Source: Branchiostoma floridae (lineage: Eukaryota; Chordata; Leptocardii; Amphioxiformes; Branchiostomatidae). Taken from it: a stretch of 64,000 bases of DNA. Made by a program: the position numbers and the translations under genes. Each line of letters starts with the position of its first letter. Within the stretch, counting starts at the first letter, position 1. The notes under the pieces are model-generated. The model was not told the origin of the DNA. It worked only from the letters and a program-made list of their open reading frames with translations, and ran no database searches. The DNA lies in NCBI RefSeq assembly GCF_000003815.2, contig NC_049980.1, forward strand, positions 20,007,743 through 20,071,742, read 5' to 3'. Shown one piece after another: positions 52,819 to 64,000 of the stretch.

Positions 52819-54275
52819 ACTGAATCTCTGCAGCTGCAGCTACAGACACCACCTGTTAATCTAGCACCTAGATACAAGCTCGAGGAGGTGGCAAAAGCAA
52901 CACGCCCCTTTGTAAGGTGCCCTGCAAAACAAGACAGGTGTACACACAACAGCTGACTGGCACATGACACGGAAGCGTACGTGGCGCGCCAACACGGGTC
53001 AACGGCCCGGAAACAGCTGATCATGCAGTAACTTTCACTTCCGTTTGCCTACCGCACCCGATCTATCGCCAACCCCTACGAGGTACACTTCCGGTCTTTG
53101 GTGGCGCGGTGATCCGAATTTTGTTAGTTGCCCCGCCAACAAACCACAAAGGTAACGTTTACATTTCTTGAAGATAACCTGGTTGGGAATTATGTAACGT
53201 TACCCATTCTTTGCCTTATCATTATCAGTAATCATTAGATATAACCAAGGACGTATAACGCTAACCATAGAAATTATGCACTTGTCACTCAACCTCCTCA
53301 CTCCGAAGTGGGGAGGGGGGTTGGTAGATGGGAGGGGGCTGGAGGGGAGAAGGGGTAATGGGGAGACTAGGTAACGTTACTTGAGTCCGTATTACTGCGT
53401 CATGAAAATGTCCGTGCAAAAGAAGAGGAGTAAACAACCTCCATGTTGAATGTTAATATTGAAACAGCCAGCTGCAGACAATCAACATCACCATATCAGT
53501 AAGACTTATCTAAGGCTCTTAAGGTACGGATAGTGAAGCACTTAATCTACATGCATACTGGTAATAGCAACAACCGGACTCTTTAACAAATTTTCATATT
53601 GTCTTTAATTGAAGCTCATCTGTGTTCATGGTAGAATCCATATTTACAAAATTTGAGCTTGGTTCTAACACAAGGGAAACATCATAAATTTTTAATCGAT
53701 CTCGCGACCTTCATCAGATGTCTGAAATCGGACTTGGACAGGAGGAGCGCGGTAATCATCACAGGAACACATTAACGGTTTCCACTCGTCCTGGTGCACT
53801 AAAGATAGCTGGTGTGGAAAATTAGATCTAGAATAAATCTATGATGGAAGGCTTGCATGAAGTCACACGAATTTCCCAATTAGGATGCAAGTTTACACTA
53901 ATGATTGCATAGTGTAAGACAAAACTCTGCCTGGCCTTGTCAACATCAGTTAAATCAATATTATGGTCATGCCCTACATGACTGATGATGATGGTGATGA
54001 TGATGATAGTGATACACTATGTTCTGCAAATGCCACGTGTACATATGCCCTGGGATGATTGCCTTTGTTAAAATACTTGATTTTGTAACATTCAGTGATA
54101 TTTTGCAAATCAGTTAATGTTATGTAACATTACATGTAACGTTATAAACACTGTACAATAGATTAGAATAAGAAACTTTGAAATAGATATTACAAAATGA
54201 ATATTTGTATTTGCCATGCAACAACAAGGAAATAGAACCTCCTAGATCTAACATCCAATTTTGTTCACATGGAAG
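52819..54275. promoter_or_regulatory. divergent upstream region GALK2 / ARMC6
   Basis: It contains an ETS-like ACTTCCGG at 53087-53094 and CACTTCCG at 53036-53043, a G-rich tract at 53311-53366, many AACGTT palindromes (they continue into GALK2 intron 1), and a GATGATGATG microsatellite near 53986-54015. No exon is supported apart from 5' UTRs. Confidence 0.5.
53311..53366 (+). promoter_or_regulatory. G-rich tract, possible G-quadruplex
   Basis: Repeated runs of 4 to 6 G (GTGGGGAGGGGGG, GGGAGGGGGCTGGAGGGGAG, GGGGTAATGGGG) lie on the plus strand between two divergent genes. Confidence 0.6.
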
Positions 54276-57200
54276 ATGGCTAAACAGATCACCCAGGAGA
54301 CGTTTGATGCTGTAGTTAAGGAGAACATGGAGGAGTTTGATATGGAGGGGGAAGAGGCAGTCCAGGACGCCGTCCAACAGTTCGAGTCGCAAGGTGTCAA
54401 CCTGAGCAACATCGTGAAAACACTCAACCTGGTAAAGGCTACACTTCTGTTCTATTCATCCAAAACTGAAATTTTTTCAGCATTCGATTTTTGTCACCAT
54501 AGGATAGCTATGCCAGTGACCTAGCATAGTTTGAACTAATTCCAAACTTTCTCAGGTCTTCTATGTGATATCTGTAGTTGCAATGTAGATGTAGATGAAA
54601 AATCATTTATGTAACTGTTATGTAGCAAGAGAAATTATACAGTTCAGTAAATCATTGCTTGAACTGCCAACCTACAATTTGCATTACTAGTAAAGATTTT
54701 AGATTACTAAAGGAAACATGATTGACTTTCAATATGGCAACCTGAAAGAATACAGGCTTGGTACTTTGGAGAAACAGAAAAGAGGCAATTTGAGCTCTGC
54801 TTCCCCATGACTGATTGCTTTCTTTCTCCACCATTAGGGGTCAACACCAGGAGAAACGGAGCATGCCGTTTTGCAGGCACTGTCCGATCTGTCCACCTTA
54901 CTCACATCCGACAGTCCTGACCCAGAAAAACTAACGTCTGCTCTACAGGCATTCCAAGAAGAGTGCACGGTCAGCTTCTCCCACCGCAGCCTGGCTGCCA
55001 GCACGGATGGCTACAAGGTCATGTTCTCAGCATGCAACAAGTTCTGCGATGATACCAACATGCTGTGCAGATGTATAGAAACTCTTGCTGCCTTTATCGA
55101 CGGACAACCTGATCTAATCAATGAGGCGGGCATGCAGTTTCTTATACAAACTCTTACCAAGTTTCCTGAAGATGCTTCGCTCCAGGCAAGCACCTTTAAG
55201 GCTATTTACGCCACATGTTTAAAGCATGAGACCAACCGACAGGCATACATAGAGCACGGTCTACTCCCTTGTCTGACGAAGGCTCTCGAAACACACGGTA
55301 CCCACAAAGATGTGGTGAAATCAGCGTGTGCAGTAATGAGGGTGATGACGTTTGATGACGACATACGCGTTCCATTTGGAAAGGCACACGAACATGCCAA
55401 AATGATGGTGATGGAGAATAAGGCATTGGAGACACTCCTGGCTTCTTTAGCAGGTAAGGTGGAACATTGTAATTTTATCTGTGTTCCTTTTTTGTAGGTT
55501 CCTTATAATGAGTCTTTTTACAACAATTCCTAAGCACTGTGACCATTGGTATTCATGTCAGTATTTGTCTATTTGTCTGAGAATTGTTGTCATCACATTA
55601 AAGGGCTCTTGCAGGATGAACACAATACATTTTGCATCTAAGAAATGTGTATGACTTGCAGTTTCTTAATGTACATAAAACGTTACATGTGTTCTGTTGT
55701 TGTAGCTCTTGTTTCTTTTACAACACACCCTTTTTTTGTATCTAGATTATACTTTATAGTCTTCTGATATTTGGTATTGATATTCCTTGATCTTGTCAGC
55801 TTGTACAGGGGATACTGGAACCACAGCAGATGTTTGCTTGACGTTGAGCCGACTGGCCGTTAGGAACGAGTTCTGTCAGGCTATTGTCGACCTTGGAGGA
55901 CTGGACCTGGTGCTGAATGCCATGAGGGAAAATGTTCGACATCAGGTGAGCCTAAACTTGATGGTAAAGCTTTAACATACTCACAGAGAAATAACAACCA
56001 TGTACACGAGTTTGCACATAGATCATTTTTCACCTACCAGCACAATAATTAACTTTCCTTGTCAATAGAGCAGATAGGCTAACTCCCATGCTGGTGTACC
56101 TATTTGTATTTCATGCTTGCTCAAGCATGTATTGCATTTTATCAGCAACATTTCTTTCAATGCCGTCTTTTCTTGAACTGTAAATGTTTGATATTGGTCA
56201 TTTGAGAAGGTTGAGATTAATTGATGAGTATTCCTGACTACAACAAATTAAACATGCCTGTTGAGTGTTGATGGTTTTGTGTCAGGCTCTGGCTAGTCGG
56301 GGCATCAGTCTGCTGAAGGCCATAGCTGGGAACGACGATGTGAAGACCAAAATTGTGCAGGCAGGAGGGATGGAGCTGATCATCACTGCACTCAACATCC
56401 ACATAGTAAGAATGACACTTACCTTTGATTTAAGTGACAGCAAAATGAAGTTTCCTCTATCATTCACATAAATATTTGGTCTTTTCTGAAATCATGTAGC
56501 TAATCTGTCATTTCACTCACTCTACTACAGTATCTTTCACAACAGAACAGTGAAGAAGTATATGTCCAAATGTGAAGAAAGAAGTTCAGTGAAGATTTCC
56601 TATGACCCACTTCCTGGTATTATGGGATGCTGAGATTGCACATTTGACCTTCTCCAGGGCGTGGCACAGGTGTGTGAGGAGGGTTGTGCTGCTCTGTGTG
56701 CTCTCGCTCTGCGGAACACAGACAATGTCAAGGCCATCATGGCAGCCAACGGAGCTGAGACCGTGGTACAAGCCATGAAGGTTCACATGGACAAGGCCTC
56801 CGTTCAGGTGTGTTTAGTACTGTAAATGCATTTTAAGTTTGTGGGGATTTAATTTCGCGGTAGCGGAAAAAAGGACTTTTCACAGTGGTTTTAAGTTCAC
56901 GGTAGCACCATGCACTGTAATCTCTTACTGCCATGGAAAAATGTTCGTGGTGGTTTTAAATTCGCGGTGAAGCAGCCACCGCAAAAACCCCAAACATTAA
57001 ACCACCACGAACATTTCTGCATTTACAGTATGTAAATTGTAACACTAGATGGCAATAACTGTGTGAAGAAAGTAGAAAGAAATATCAAATCATATTAGCA
57101 AACAAAATTTGTTGGCACCTGTCCTTAAAACCAGCTGGAATACATGTTGTGTGATGAGGCTTGACTGCGTGCTTAAATGATGGCACAGATTTTCAAGATT

Positions 57201-57496
57201 GAAGCAACAGTCAAAATTTGATTCAAGCAGTTTTGATCTTTGAAAGACCTTGCATTTTTTTAAAATTCCATCACACAATGTAGCAACAAGGGTGCATGGC
57301 CATCCGGAACCTGGTGTCCAGGAGCAGGGAGTTTGCCGACCCCATCCTGGAGCTGGGAGCAGAGGCCGTCATCAACGAGGCCAGGCTTCGGCACAAGGAT
57401 GTGGAGGATGCTGGGAAGGCTGCCATCAGGGACCTTGGGGGACAGGTGGAGCTGAAGGAGCTGTGGAAGGGGGAGGGGAGGGGGATCACACGCTGA
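54276..57496 (+). CDS. ARMC6: armadillo repeat-containing protein 6
   Basis: Six exons: 54276-54431, 54838-55453, 55800-55945, 56286-56405, 56658-56807, 57284-57496. They give 466 aa in one frame. The N-terminus [20 protein letters not shown], then [15 protein letters not shown], matches the family start, which fixes the ATG. The rest is a run of armadillo-type helical repeats: [126 protein letters not shown]. The family has no settled biochemical role; protein binding is the likely mode. The third intron junction carries a short element 12 bases after the donor at 56808. Confidence 0.97.
56820..57028. mobile_element. 209-bp TA-flanked MITE
   Basis: Left end CTGTAAATGCATTTTAAGTT and right end TTCTGCATTTACAG are inverted, flanked by TA at 56818-56819 and 57029-57030. 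An inner inverted pair (TTCGTGGTGGTTTTAAATTC and AAACCACCACGAACA) is also visible. It fits a Tc1/mariner-type MITE. It starts 12 bases after the 5' splice site of ARMC6 exon 56658-56807. Confidence 0.75.
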
Positions 57497-57898
57497 CGCA
57501 GAAGGGAAGAACCACATGGGTGGCTACCCCTTTTGTCAATCCAAATTTTGCATTGGTGTCTGTTTTGCAGTGTCTACGGTGTGTGAGAAAAATATGCCCA
57601 AGGTATGGAATGTCCTAAAGTCAATGTCATAAATGTCATATGGGGCCCTTACACCATTTTATTCCTACAGATTATTATTATTAGATAATGAAGGAATGTG
57701 TTAAGGAAAAATATGAGCTTCTGTGTATATAACTCTTGGTTTCATTCTCACTAAGTGTTTGAATTTTGTTCGTATGTAAGGTATTTTTTAAACCAGGTTG
57801 TTTGAGTATATTATTGTCATTTTGAGCTGACCTTGGGAGAATAGATGTATTCTTGATTTCTTCAGAAATAATTTGGATGAGTTTATAACAAAAGGTCA

Positions 57899-57904
57899 AA
57901 TAAA
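57899..57904 (+). terminator. poly(A) signal AATAAA, ARMC6
   Basis: Canonical hexamer about 400 bases after the ARMC6 stop. It would end the transcript before the convergent CARD gene. Confidence 0.55.
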
Positions 57905-58521
57905 ATGGAGCACAGAACACAAACAATAGCAGCAGCAAATTTGATGCTATGTGCATGTTACTATGGTAGTGTTGAGATGCTAAATTTGCACTTACATGAC
58001 TATGACATGATATATGGTCAAACCTGGAATTTTCTGAGATTTGAATTTGTATTACCTATATGTGGGAACACTCATGCAGTTGTGACAATTGACAAATTCA
58101 TAGTTATGCATTACTGTAGTTTCAAGTTGCTGGCATGACAGCCAAATACCCTGTTGGAAGGATCATGGAAAACTAGTGCTAAAATGAACCAAAACTTGAT
58201 TCCTGCCCTTTATTCAGCAACAGCAGTTGTGACAAATAAAAACTTCATTCCAACCACCATTCAAATGTTAGTCTTTCATATCAGATTCTCAAATCCTATT
58301 TTAGATACAAGGATTGTAACCTACATAACAGCTTGCAAAATCTTCCTAAAACATGTTAGCATTAGCAGCAGATGGAACTGGCATTGTATGCCCATATGCA
58401 CAGCAGTTTCTTTATATTTACACAAAAGATGCCCTGCTACCCACACATTTTAAATGCCCAGCAGTCCTGGTATGGGCTGGAGGCATTTCATATTTTTCTC
58501 CTTTATATAAAATAAAGACCA

Positions 58522-61100
58522 CTATAATGACTTCTGTACATGCCCATCCCTTTGTTTTGTCATACGTCTCCTGTATTGTTCCTCCATTTCTAAGAGTTCC
58601 CTGAGCGTTCTGTTCCTCTTCTTTAGCAAGTCCTCCTCAGTAGAGCTTTGCATGGTGTACCGGCTGTCCTTACATCTCAGTTCTGCTGTTATTTCTGCGA
58701 GCTTCTTGTTGGTCCGCTGCTGGTCCAACTCCAGCTGCCGTACTCGCCTGGTCAGGAGCCGGTTCTGTTGCTGCAGACTTGTGACCTCGTCTTTGAGAGC
58801 CTCAGCTTCTGGAAATGGAAGGTTAACTTGTGTTTGAAACTTTATCATTTCTTTATGTCAATGTGCCAGGCAGTCACGTTCTGACAGAGGTGGCATGGAT
58901 GGGATGTTCCCAAAACGATATCACCAAGCTTTACAGGCAAGCAATACGAAGCTTGTTTAGAAAAGGTCCTCAAGCAACTGGATAGGTTTTGTAAATAGCC
59001 ACACATCTCAAATAGCTTCCACTATCTGTTGTTACTGACAATGAAACTCATGTCAGTGATGAGGGAAGACAAAATAGATATTTCCAAAATAGGTATATCC
59101 AGTTGTTTGATCAACTGTATATTGTGTATCTCATTGCCTGGATGTCTAATCTTCATCAACATAGCTAATTTTGTTCAGCACTCATGGACTTATACATGGA
59201 AAGTACATTGTATGTGTATAACAAATATTGCTATTCTATTGTTGTTGCTGTTGTAACATGGAAAATTTATTTTGGAATTTCTCTCAACCCAGAGCCAACC
59301 TTGGTTGGGGAGTGATCAGGTGTAAAATCATGGTCCTGAATGTGTGACGTGGCTTAAGGTATGAGATAGTGTACTCACGCTCACGCTGGTCAGCCTGGGG
59401 GTCTTCCAGTGCCCTGGCCAGGCTGTGGTAACCACTGTCCCACAGGACCTGGCAGAACTGGGGAACTTCGGGAGTCTCGGTCATCAACAGCTNNNNNNNN
59501 NNNNNNNNNNNNNNNNNNNNNNNNNNNNNNNNNNNNNNNNNNNNNNNNNNNNNNNNNNNNNNNNNNNNNNNNNNNNNNNNNNNNNNNNNNNNCAAAGAAA
59601 CAGACTGGCATAGCCTAACTGAATTAAGGACGTAATTTTGAAGTTGATATCCTGCCACACCAATGTTGCTATATATCACTGGAATAAGACATCAGCTTTC
59701 TATGGGTAAGTGCAACAACAACATCCCTTTGGCCTTTGCATATTGATTGATTTTTTTTGGACTAGGAATGTGACTTCGGAGAATTAGTTAACTGTAAAGT
59801 ATTAATTTTGATATCAATTTATTTATGTTCCCATGACCACCTACCCTCTCATACTGGACCCCTGGAAAGAGCGTCTAAAGCCAACAGGGCTATCCAGTTA
59901 AGATAAAGGTGATGTATGTTTGTGGAGGAAGAGAGTCATGGCCGTCCGTGCAACCAGCACGCCCGGATGATGATGATGATGTTTGTATCAAACCTCAAAC
60001 GTAGTACAAAATTTTCTAGTGTCAAGTCAAATCAAGTCAAAGTTAGTGTAATCTTAGCTACTAACATTTCTAAAAGAGCTGTTAAGGGAAGGGTCTGTTT
60101 GTTTGAACATGCACAATGTTCCACAAGTCGCTATCTGTTGTGAGAGTGCACCGTTACATGTATGTTTGTATTAGTCAAGTGTCCATGGTAGTACTGCTGT
60201 ACTGGGATAGACTGTACCTATTTGATCCTTGAATTAATCTTTTGTGTTGCAATTGGTTGAGTGTTTTTAATTGCACATGAATGAAATATTTGCAGCATAC
60301 CACAGACAAGCAAGTCTTAGAAAATCAAGACTATGACTATCATACAAAGACATGTATTATCTGTTAACCGTTCGGTATTTGTTTTTTTCCAAAGAGGCAT
60401 TGTTTTGGAAAGAATAGTTTTGTGATTTTGGAGCAGCACTCAAAGGCTGGTAAGCTTTTTTTCTGAAGTGGAAACCTCAAGTATTACCCGTGACATGGTA
60501 CCTGGGAGCAAACAATTGATACCATTTAAAAACTAAGCCTGCTTACAACAGCGACTATAAAAAAATTGCCGAATTCAATCAGAGGCACCAGAGAACCAAT
60601 AATGAATGCACTTGCCCTGTTCTTAAATGTGTTCTCAACCCCGTGGGCAAGGCATGATAGGGGAAATGATATATTTTTTTAATCGATTTTTTCTACTTTA
60701 AATGTAATTCTATCACACCCTCAACCCTACACTAAAAACAATGTATATTTTAATAACAATGTATACCCATGGAAATGAATTTACTAAATGTATTACACTA
60801 CTTTGAGAGCAGTGTACAGTGCATATTTCACCATACCTGAATGATATTCAAAACTTCCTGGGTGAATATTCCGTGTATTCTCAGTCGCTGTAAGAACGTT
60901 GGCTTCAACACCAGGTCTCGCACAAGTCGAGGCCAGACAGACTCGATGGCTTTACGGTAAGTCCGGTCCATGTCGGACAGCTGAAGTGTGCTGTTCGGAT
61001 CCTTGCTGGGAAAGTGCGTTGTGATGTCGAGCGTTACGGACATGTGATGCCTCTGCTTGGGTCTCGCGATGTTGGGCAGGGCAAGGCGCGGTGCCTCCAT
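58522..61100 (-). CDS. CARD plus coiled-coil protein, interrupted by an assembly gap
   Basis: Exons seen: 61100-60837 (88 codons), a second exon whose 5' edge lies in the N gap and whose visible part is 59492-59379, and 58808-58522 with stop TAG. Phases fit across both visible joins where testable. Residues ~48-88 (RLVRDLVLKPTFLQRLRIHG, then IFTQEVLNIIQ) look like the first helices of a CARD. Exon 2 has LLMTETPEVPQFCQVLWDSG and YHSLARALED, like the last CARD helices. The C-terminal 95 residues are heptad-like coiled coil (LKDEVTSLQQQNRLLTRRVR, LELDQQRTNKKLAEITAELR). Family knowledge: CARDs self-associate in apoptosis and innate signalling. I cannot name an orthologue. The middle helices are probably hidden in the gap. 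The start is the first ATG (61100) in the open frame. Confidence 0.72.
59493..59592. other. assembly gap, 100 N
   Basis: Exactly 100 N, a conventional size for a gap of unknown length. It removes the 5' part and acceptor of the second CARD-gene exon. Confidence 0.99.
59835..59985 (+). mobile_element. possible 3' end of a non-LTR retroelement
   Basis: The plus strand reads like a reverse-transcriptase ORF end (GACCCCTGGAAAGAGCGTCT, giving DPWKERL, then KPTGLSS and a stop), followed by a short tail and a GATGATGATGATG microsatellite, as in many CR1/L2-like elements of marine invertebrates. Heavily 5'-truncated, lying in the CARD-gene intron. Confidence 0.45.
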
Positions 61101-62180
61101 AGGAGCTCTCAACCCGCTTAGGATATCCTGTCACTTTGCCAGTGACCGTCACGGTTTTAGAAAACGCCGGAGTCCTTAAAAGTCAGGTGGTGGGCTGTTC
61201 ACCAGTTCAACGGCACGTTGTATATTGTATGTGTAGTACTACGAACATGTAGGGTATCCATGCGACACTGTTTAACCAAGTGACGACATACGTAAACACT
61301 GCCATTTAAGTCTCGTCAGGTTTGGTCAAGACTAATTGGTTGTTGACCAGTTGGGCGTGGAATAGATTGCCGTTTTTTGTCGCTTAATGTTGGCAACAAA
61401 GTTCCCACGTCAAACCTCTTTTTCATTGGTACTTAACGTCAATCATTTTGAGACAGCTATACTTGCCGACCTGAGTGCATTTGACCCGTTACACACTTTA
61501 CAGGTTACGCCCCTTGGCTGCGTCACGGCTAAATCACAGTGACATATTCATTGTACCACACGTTTGGTGAAGCATTTTAGCAAGGCTATGACAGCACTTA
61601 AGGGCAAAGATCAACGGCAGCCTTTTTTCATCCCAAGACAGTTGAAGTCTCGAGTCCTCGACTGTTTTAAGAATGCCCTGAAGTTATTTTGCAGACCTAT
61701 CATATGACGAATATGAGAGGGCCCGTACCATCGACTTCCTGTTAGGGACATCCAGCTTGGTACAAAATTATAGACTGATATCATCAATCAGAAACACAAG
61801 ATTAAATATCTATGTTCATATTTTGGTATTCAACCATAAGGCAACGTATTTTCTGTATAGAATTGCATTGCCATAAAAAAACGCTTGCAGTATCACGTAG
61901 CATCGCTAGGATTAACTTGTAGTGTGTGCACCATGCAGGAAACAAGGTGTGATTGGAGTTAGGGAATGCTGAATGGTATGTACGCAAACGTTATATTGAT
62001 CGAAAGCCTGATACTGTAGAGAGTTTTGTTGTGATGTTTCTAGATGTTCTTAATCCCTGGTTATTCTTGCTTGCTGCCAGGGCTAGTTTTTGTCGAGCTA
62101 GTTTATCTTGAGATGGACAGAGCTAGAGCTTTCAAAAACATATGCACGATGCTGGTATTGTTTGACGTTACAGCTAAGTG
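61101..62180. other. upstream region of the CARD gene
   Basis: No exon or repeat that I can support. It presumably contains the promoter and 5' UTR of the minus-strand CARD gene. Confidence 0.4.
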
Positions 62181-62292
62181 TGTTTATGTTTGTGTGTGTG
62201 ACTCTGTGTGTGTATGTTTGTGTGTGTGTGTGACGGTGTGCGTGTGTGTGTGTGTGTGCGTGAGTGTGTGTGTGTGATGTGTGCGCGTGTGA
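62181..62292. repeat. (TG)n microsatellite
   Basis: Interrupted TGTGTG tract of about 110 bases. Open frames made of V and C across it are artefacts. Confidence 0.9.
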
Positions 62293-62960
62293 CCAGTTTC
62301 CTATAAGGGTCTCAATGTTTCGAATTCACTTGCAAGAAAAGTTGAATTTCTATATGTCTCCCCGCAACCCCTTCCCCTGTCACTCAACCTACCGGCCAAT
62401 AAACAGCCTGCACCTGTTTTCAGGTGGGACCCCGCGGTGTCATGGAGAAGCCGTGGCGGCGGGGGAAGTAATATCTCCGCTCGCTGCTACACTGTCCCCG
62501 CATGAATGGCACCGTAATTGCATTTCGGAAGCAGCAGCGGGAGTTTAATTACAATACACGAACCCAGGGAATTGCCGTGTTATTGCTCCTATTGATTCCG
62601 ATGAAGCAAAGTGATTGTTGGTTTAAGGTTCAGCTTCACGCCCCGGTAAGCCTCAACACTGATGTAATTGCGCTCTGTAATAAAAGAACTGATAAGTTTG
62701 ATTGTACATGACTACGCACACGACTGGGTCGATTTGTCAACGCCACAAGACTGGGAATACGCTACTACCAGGAGCATATCAAACTGTGGAGAACTCGATA
62801 AAAGAGAGCAGTAAGGTGAAAAAAGGCACAGCAGGCCTTTGGAGCTAAAAACAATAGGGCTTCATCGCCTGAACTGTCTAAGCCATCACATTCCAACAGT
62901 CGATTTGAATATTTCTATCATCTGTTCCATCAGTCTTTCAGCTTCACAAATCACCATGGT
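62293..62960. other. intergenic, nothing recognised
   Basis: Open frames to 94 codons are partly microsatellite-derived. No motif was recognised on either strand. Confidence 0.4.
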
Positions 62961-62963
62961 TCC

Positions 62964-63210
62964 ATGATATCATCAGTACCATGGACAGAGTGGAAGTAAG
63001 GGTGATATCATCAGTACCATGGACAGGGTGGCGTTAAGGGTGATATCATCAGCCTGACCGTTGATAGGGTGGAGGTAAGGGTGATATCATCAGCCTGACC
63101 GTTGATAGGGTGGAGGTAAGGGTGGTATCATCAGTACCATGGACAGGGTGGAGGTAAGGGTGATATCATCAGTACCATGGACAGAGTGGCGGTAAGGGTG
63201 GATGAGTTGA
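62964..63210 (+). repeat. 38-41-bp minisatellite
   Basis: Six units, with TGATATCATCAG or TGGTATCATCAG near 62965, 63003, 63041, 63082, 63123 and 63161. Two unit types alternate: GTACCATGGACAGGGTGGAG and CCTGACCGTTGATAGGGTGG, each followed by GTAAGGGTG. Most units therefore hold a splice-donor-like GTAAGG, and four also hold a Kozak-like ACCATGG. Confidence 0.9.
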
Positions 63211-64000
63211 AACAACGCATTATCAAAGATACGGCCTACTTTCACAAGTGGAGACAACAATCAAAATGAAGTCGTTTTAACAGTAACAATGGCCAAATAT
63301 GACAAATGTAAGCAACGCAGCTCCAAACTGGTCCGGCATGTGTTTCGTGTGCGAGATGAACTGCTCCAGAACTGCAAACATTTCGATAGGGGGCGCTTTT
63401 TACCTCCCGTCAAGTCGACAGACGACTCCTTAATGACTATACAAACTATGACGTTAACGTTTCGTCTGCTGGGTATTAAATTAATTGGAAAAGTTGCTAC
63501 GATTGCTTTTAAGCTTTCTACAATGTCTGTCCATTGATTTTGACTCACTTCACATTTAAAGATGTACATTTGCCGATTACGTTTGATAATCACACACAGC
63601 TGTGCATTAGTATCCTCTAACAATACATCTATGTGTACTTAATTTCAGTTTAGGCATGCTGTGGCTACAAAATGATTTAAGAGACTTAGTGTGTGCATGT
63701 TGTTTGCCTTTGTGTATGTATAAACTCTACCTTTTAAGTATGTGTGTGGCATCCGCCCCAAACGCCATTAGACGTTTATTGATTACTTTAATTGAGACGG
63801 TTCTGATTCCGGGGAGGGGACTGCTTTTACTTAAATGCTTGCCATTTCCACCAGCATTACCATGTTTGTACCAGTCTGTCCACACCAGGGGAATAATTTA
63901 TGTTTACGGCCTTTGCTTCTGAAGAACAAATAGGTGCATCGACAGAATATGTAAAAAAAACATAGATCCAACAACACAAACTTAACACAAATTGCTAGCA
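63211..64000. other. intergenic, nothing firmly recognised
   Basis: It holds overlapping frames of 120 codons (minus strand, 63623-63261, no ATG at the start) and 82 codons (plus strand, 63289-63537, ATG). Neither has a recognisable domain. Confidence 0.35.

Noticed and set aside
62044-62548. Open frames rich in V and C
   Set aside because: They run through the TG microsatellite.
63261-63623. 120-codon minus-strand frame and the overlapping 82-codon plus-strand frame
   Set aside because: No recognised domain, the longer one lacks an ATG at its start, and there is no splice context. Kept only as a note.

Overview
The window is animal nuclear DNA, almost certainly from a cephalochordate (amphioxus, Branchiostoma-like). 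I infer this from the gene set (HCN channel, DNAAF11, GCKR and GALK2 orthologues close to vertebrate proteins), intron-rich genes with mostly short introns, an AT-rich intergenic background, and a heavy load of MITEs and intronic minisatellites. No search was run. Exon borders were read by hand from GT/AG sites and checked by requiring the reading frame to stay open across every junction.

Layout: eight protein genes, strictly alternating in strand. (1) 2072-7204 +, the 3' half of an HCN pacemaker channel, whose 5' exons lie outside the window. (2) 28827-11999 -, DNAAF11/LRRC6, 16 coding exons, complete. (3) 29306-30124 +, POLR3K, complete. (4) 36725-31746 -, an HDGF/LEDGF-type PWWP domain joined in one frame to a CDCA7-type 4CXXC_R1 zinc finger, complete. 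(5) 38161-45289 +, GCKR, 20 exons. (6) 52818-46529 -, GALK2, 11 exons. (7) 54276-57496 +, ARMC6, 6 exons. (8) 61100-58522 -, a CARD plus coiled-coil protein interrupted by a 100-N assembly gap. Genes 2/3, 4/5 and 6/7 are divergent pairs sharing upstream regions. Genes 1/2, 3/4, 5/6 and 7/8 converge.

The genes are not one pathway. They cover excitability, cilia dynein assembly, Pol III, chromatin/DNA methylation maintenance, sugar phosphate sensing, galactose/GalNAc phosphorylation and probably death-fold signalling.

The introns hold much of the unexplained structure. There are three related ~50-bp minisatellites (in DNAAF11, GCKR and GALK2), all in gene sense and near the 5' splice site, and 140-bp and 115-bp arrays in one DNAAF11 intron. 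Several terminal-inverted-repeat elements have visible target duplications, one of them with a tRNA-like Pol III unit, and there is a 5S-rRNA-headed SINE. The most interesting gene is the PWWP-CDCA7 fusion; the most interesting non-coding signal is the gene-sense minisatellite family.
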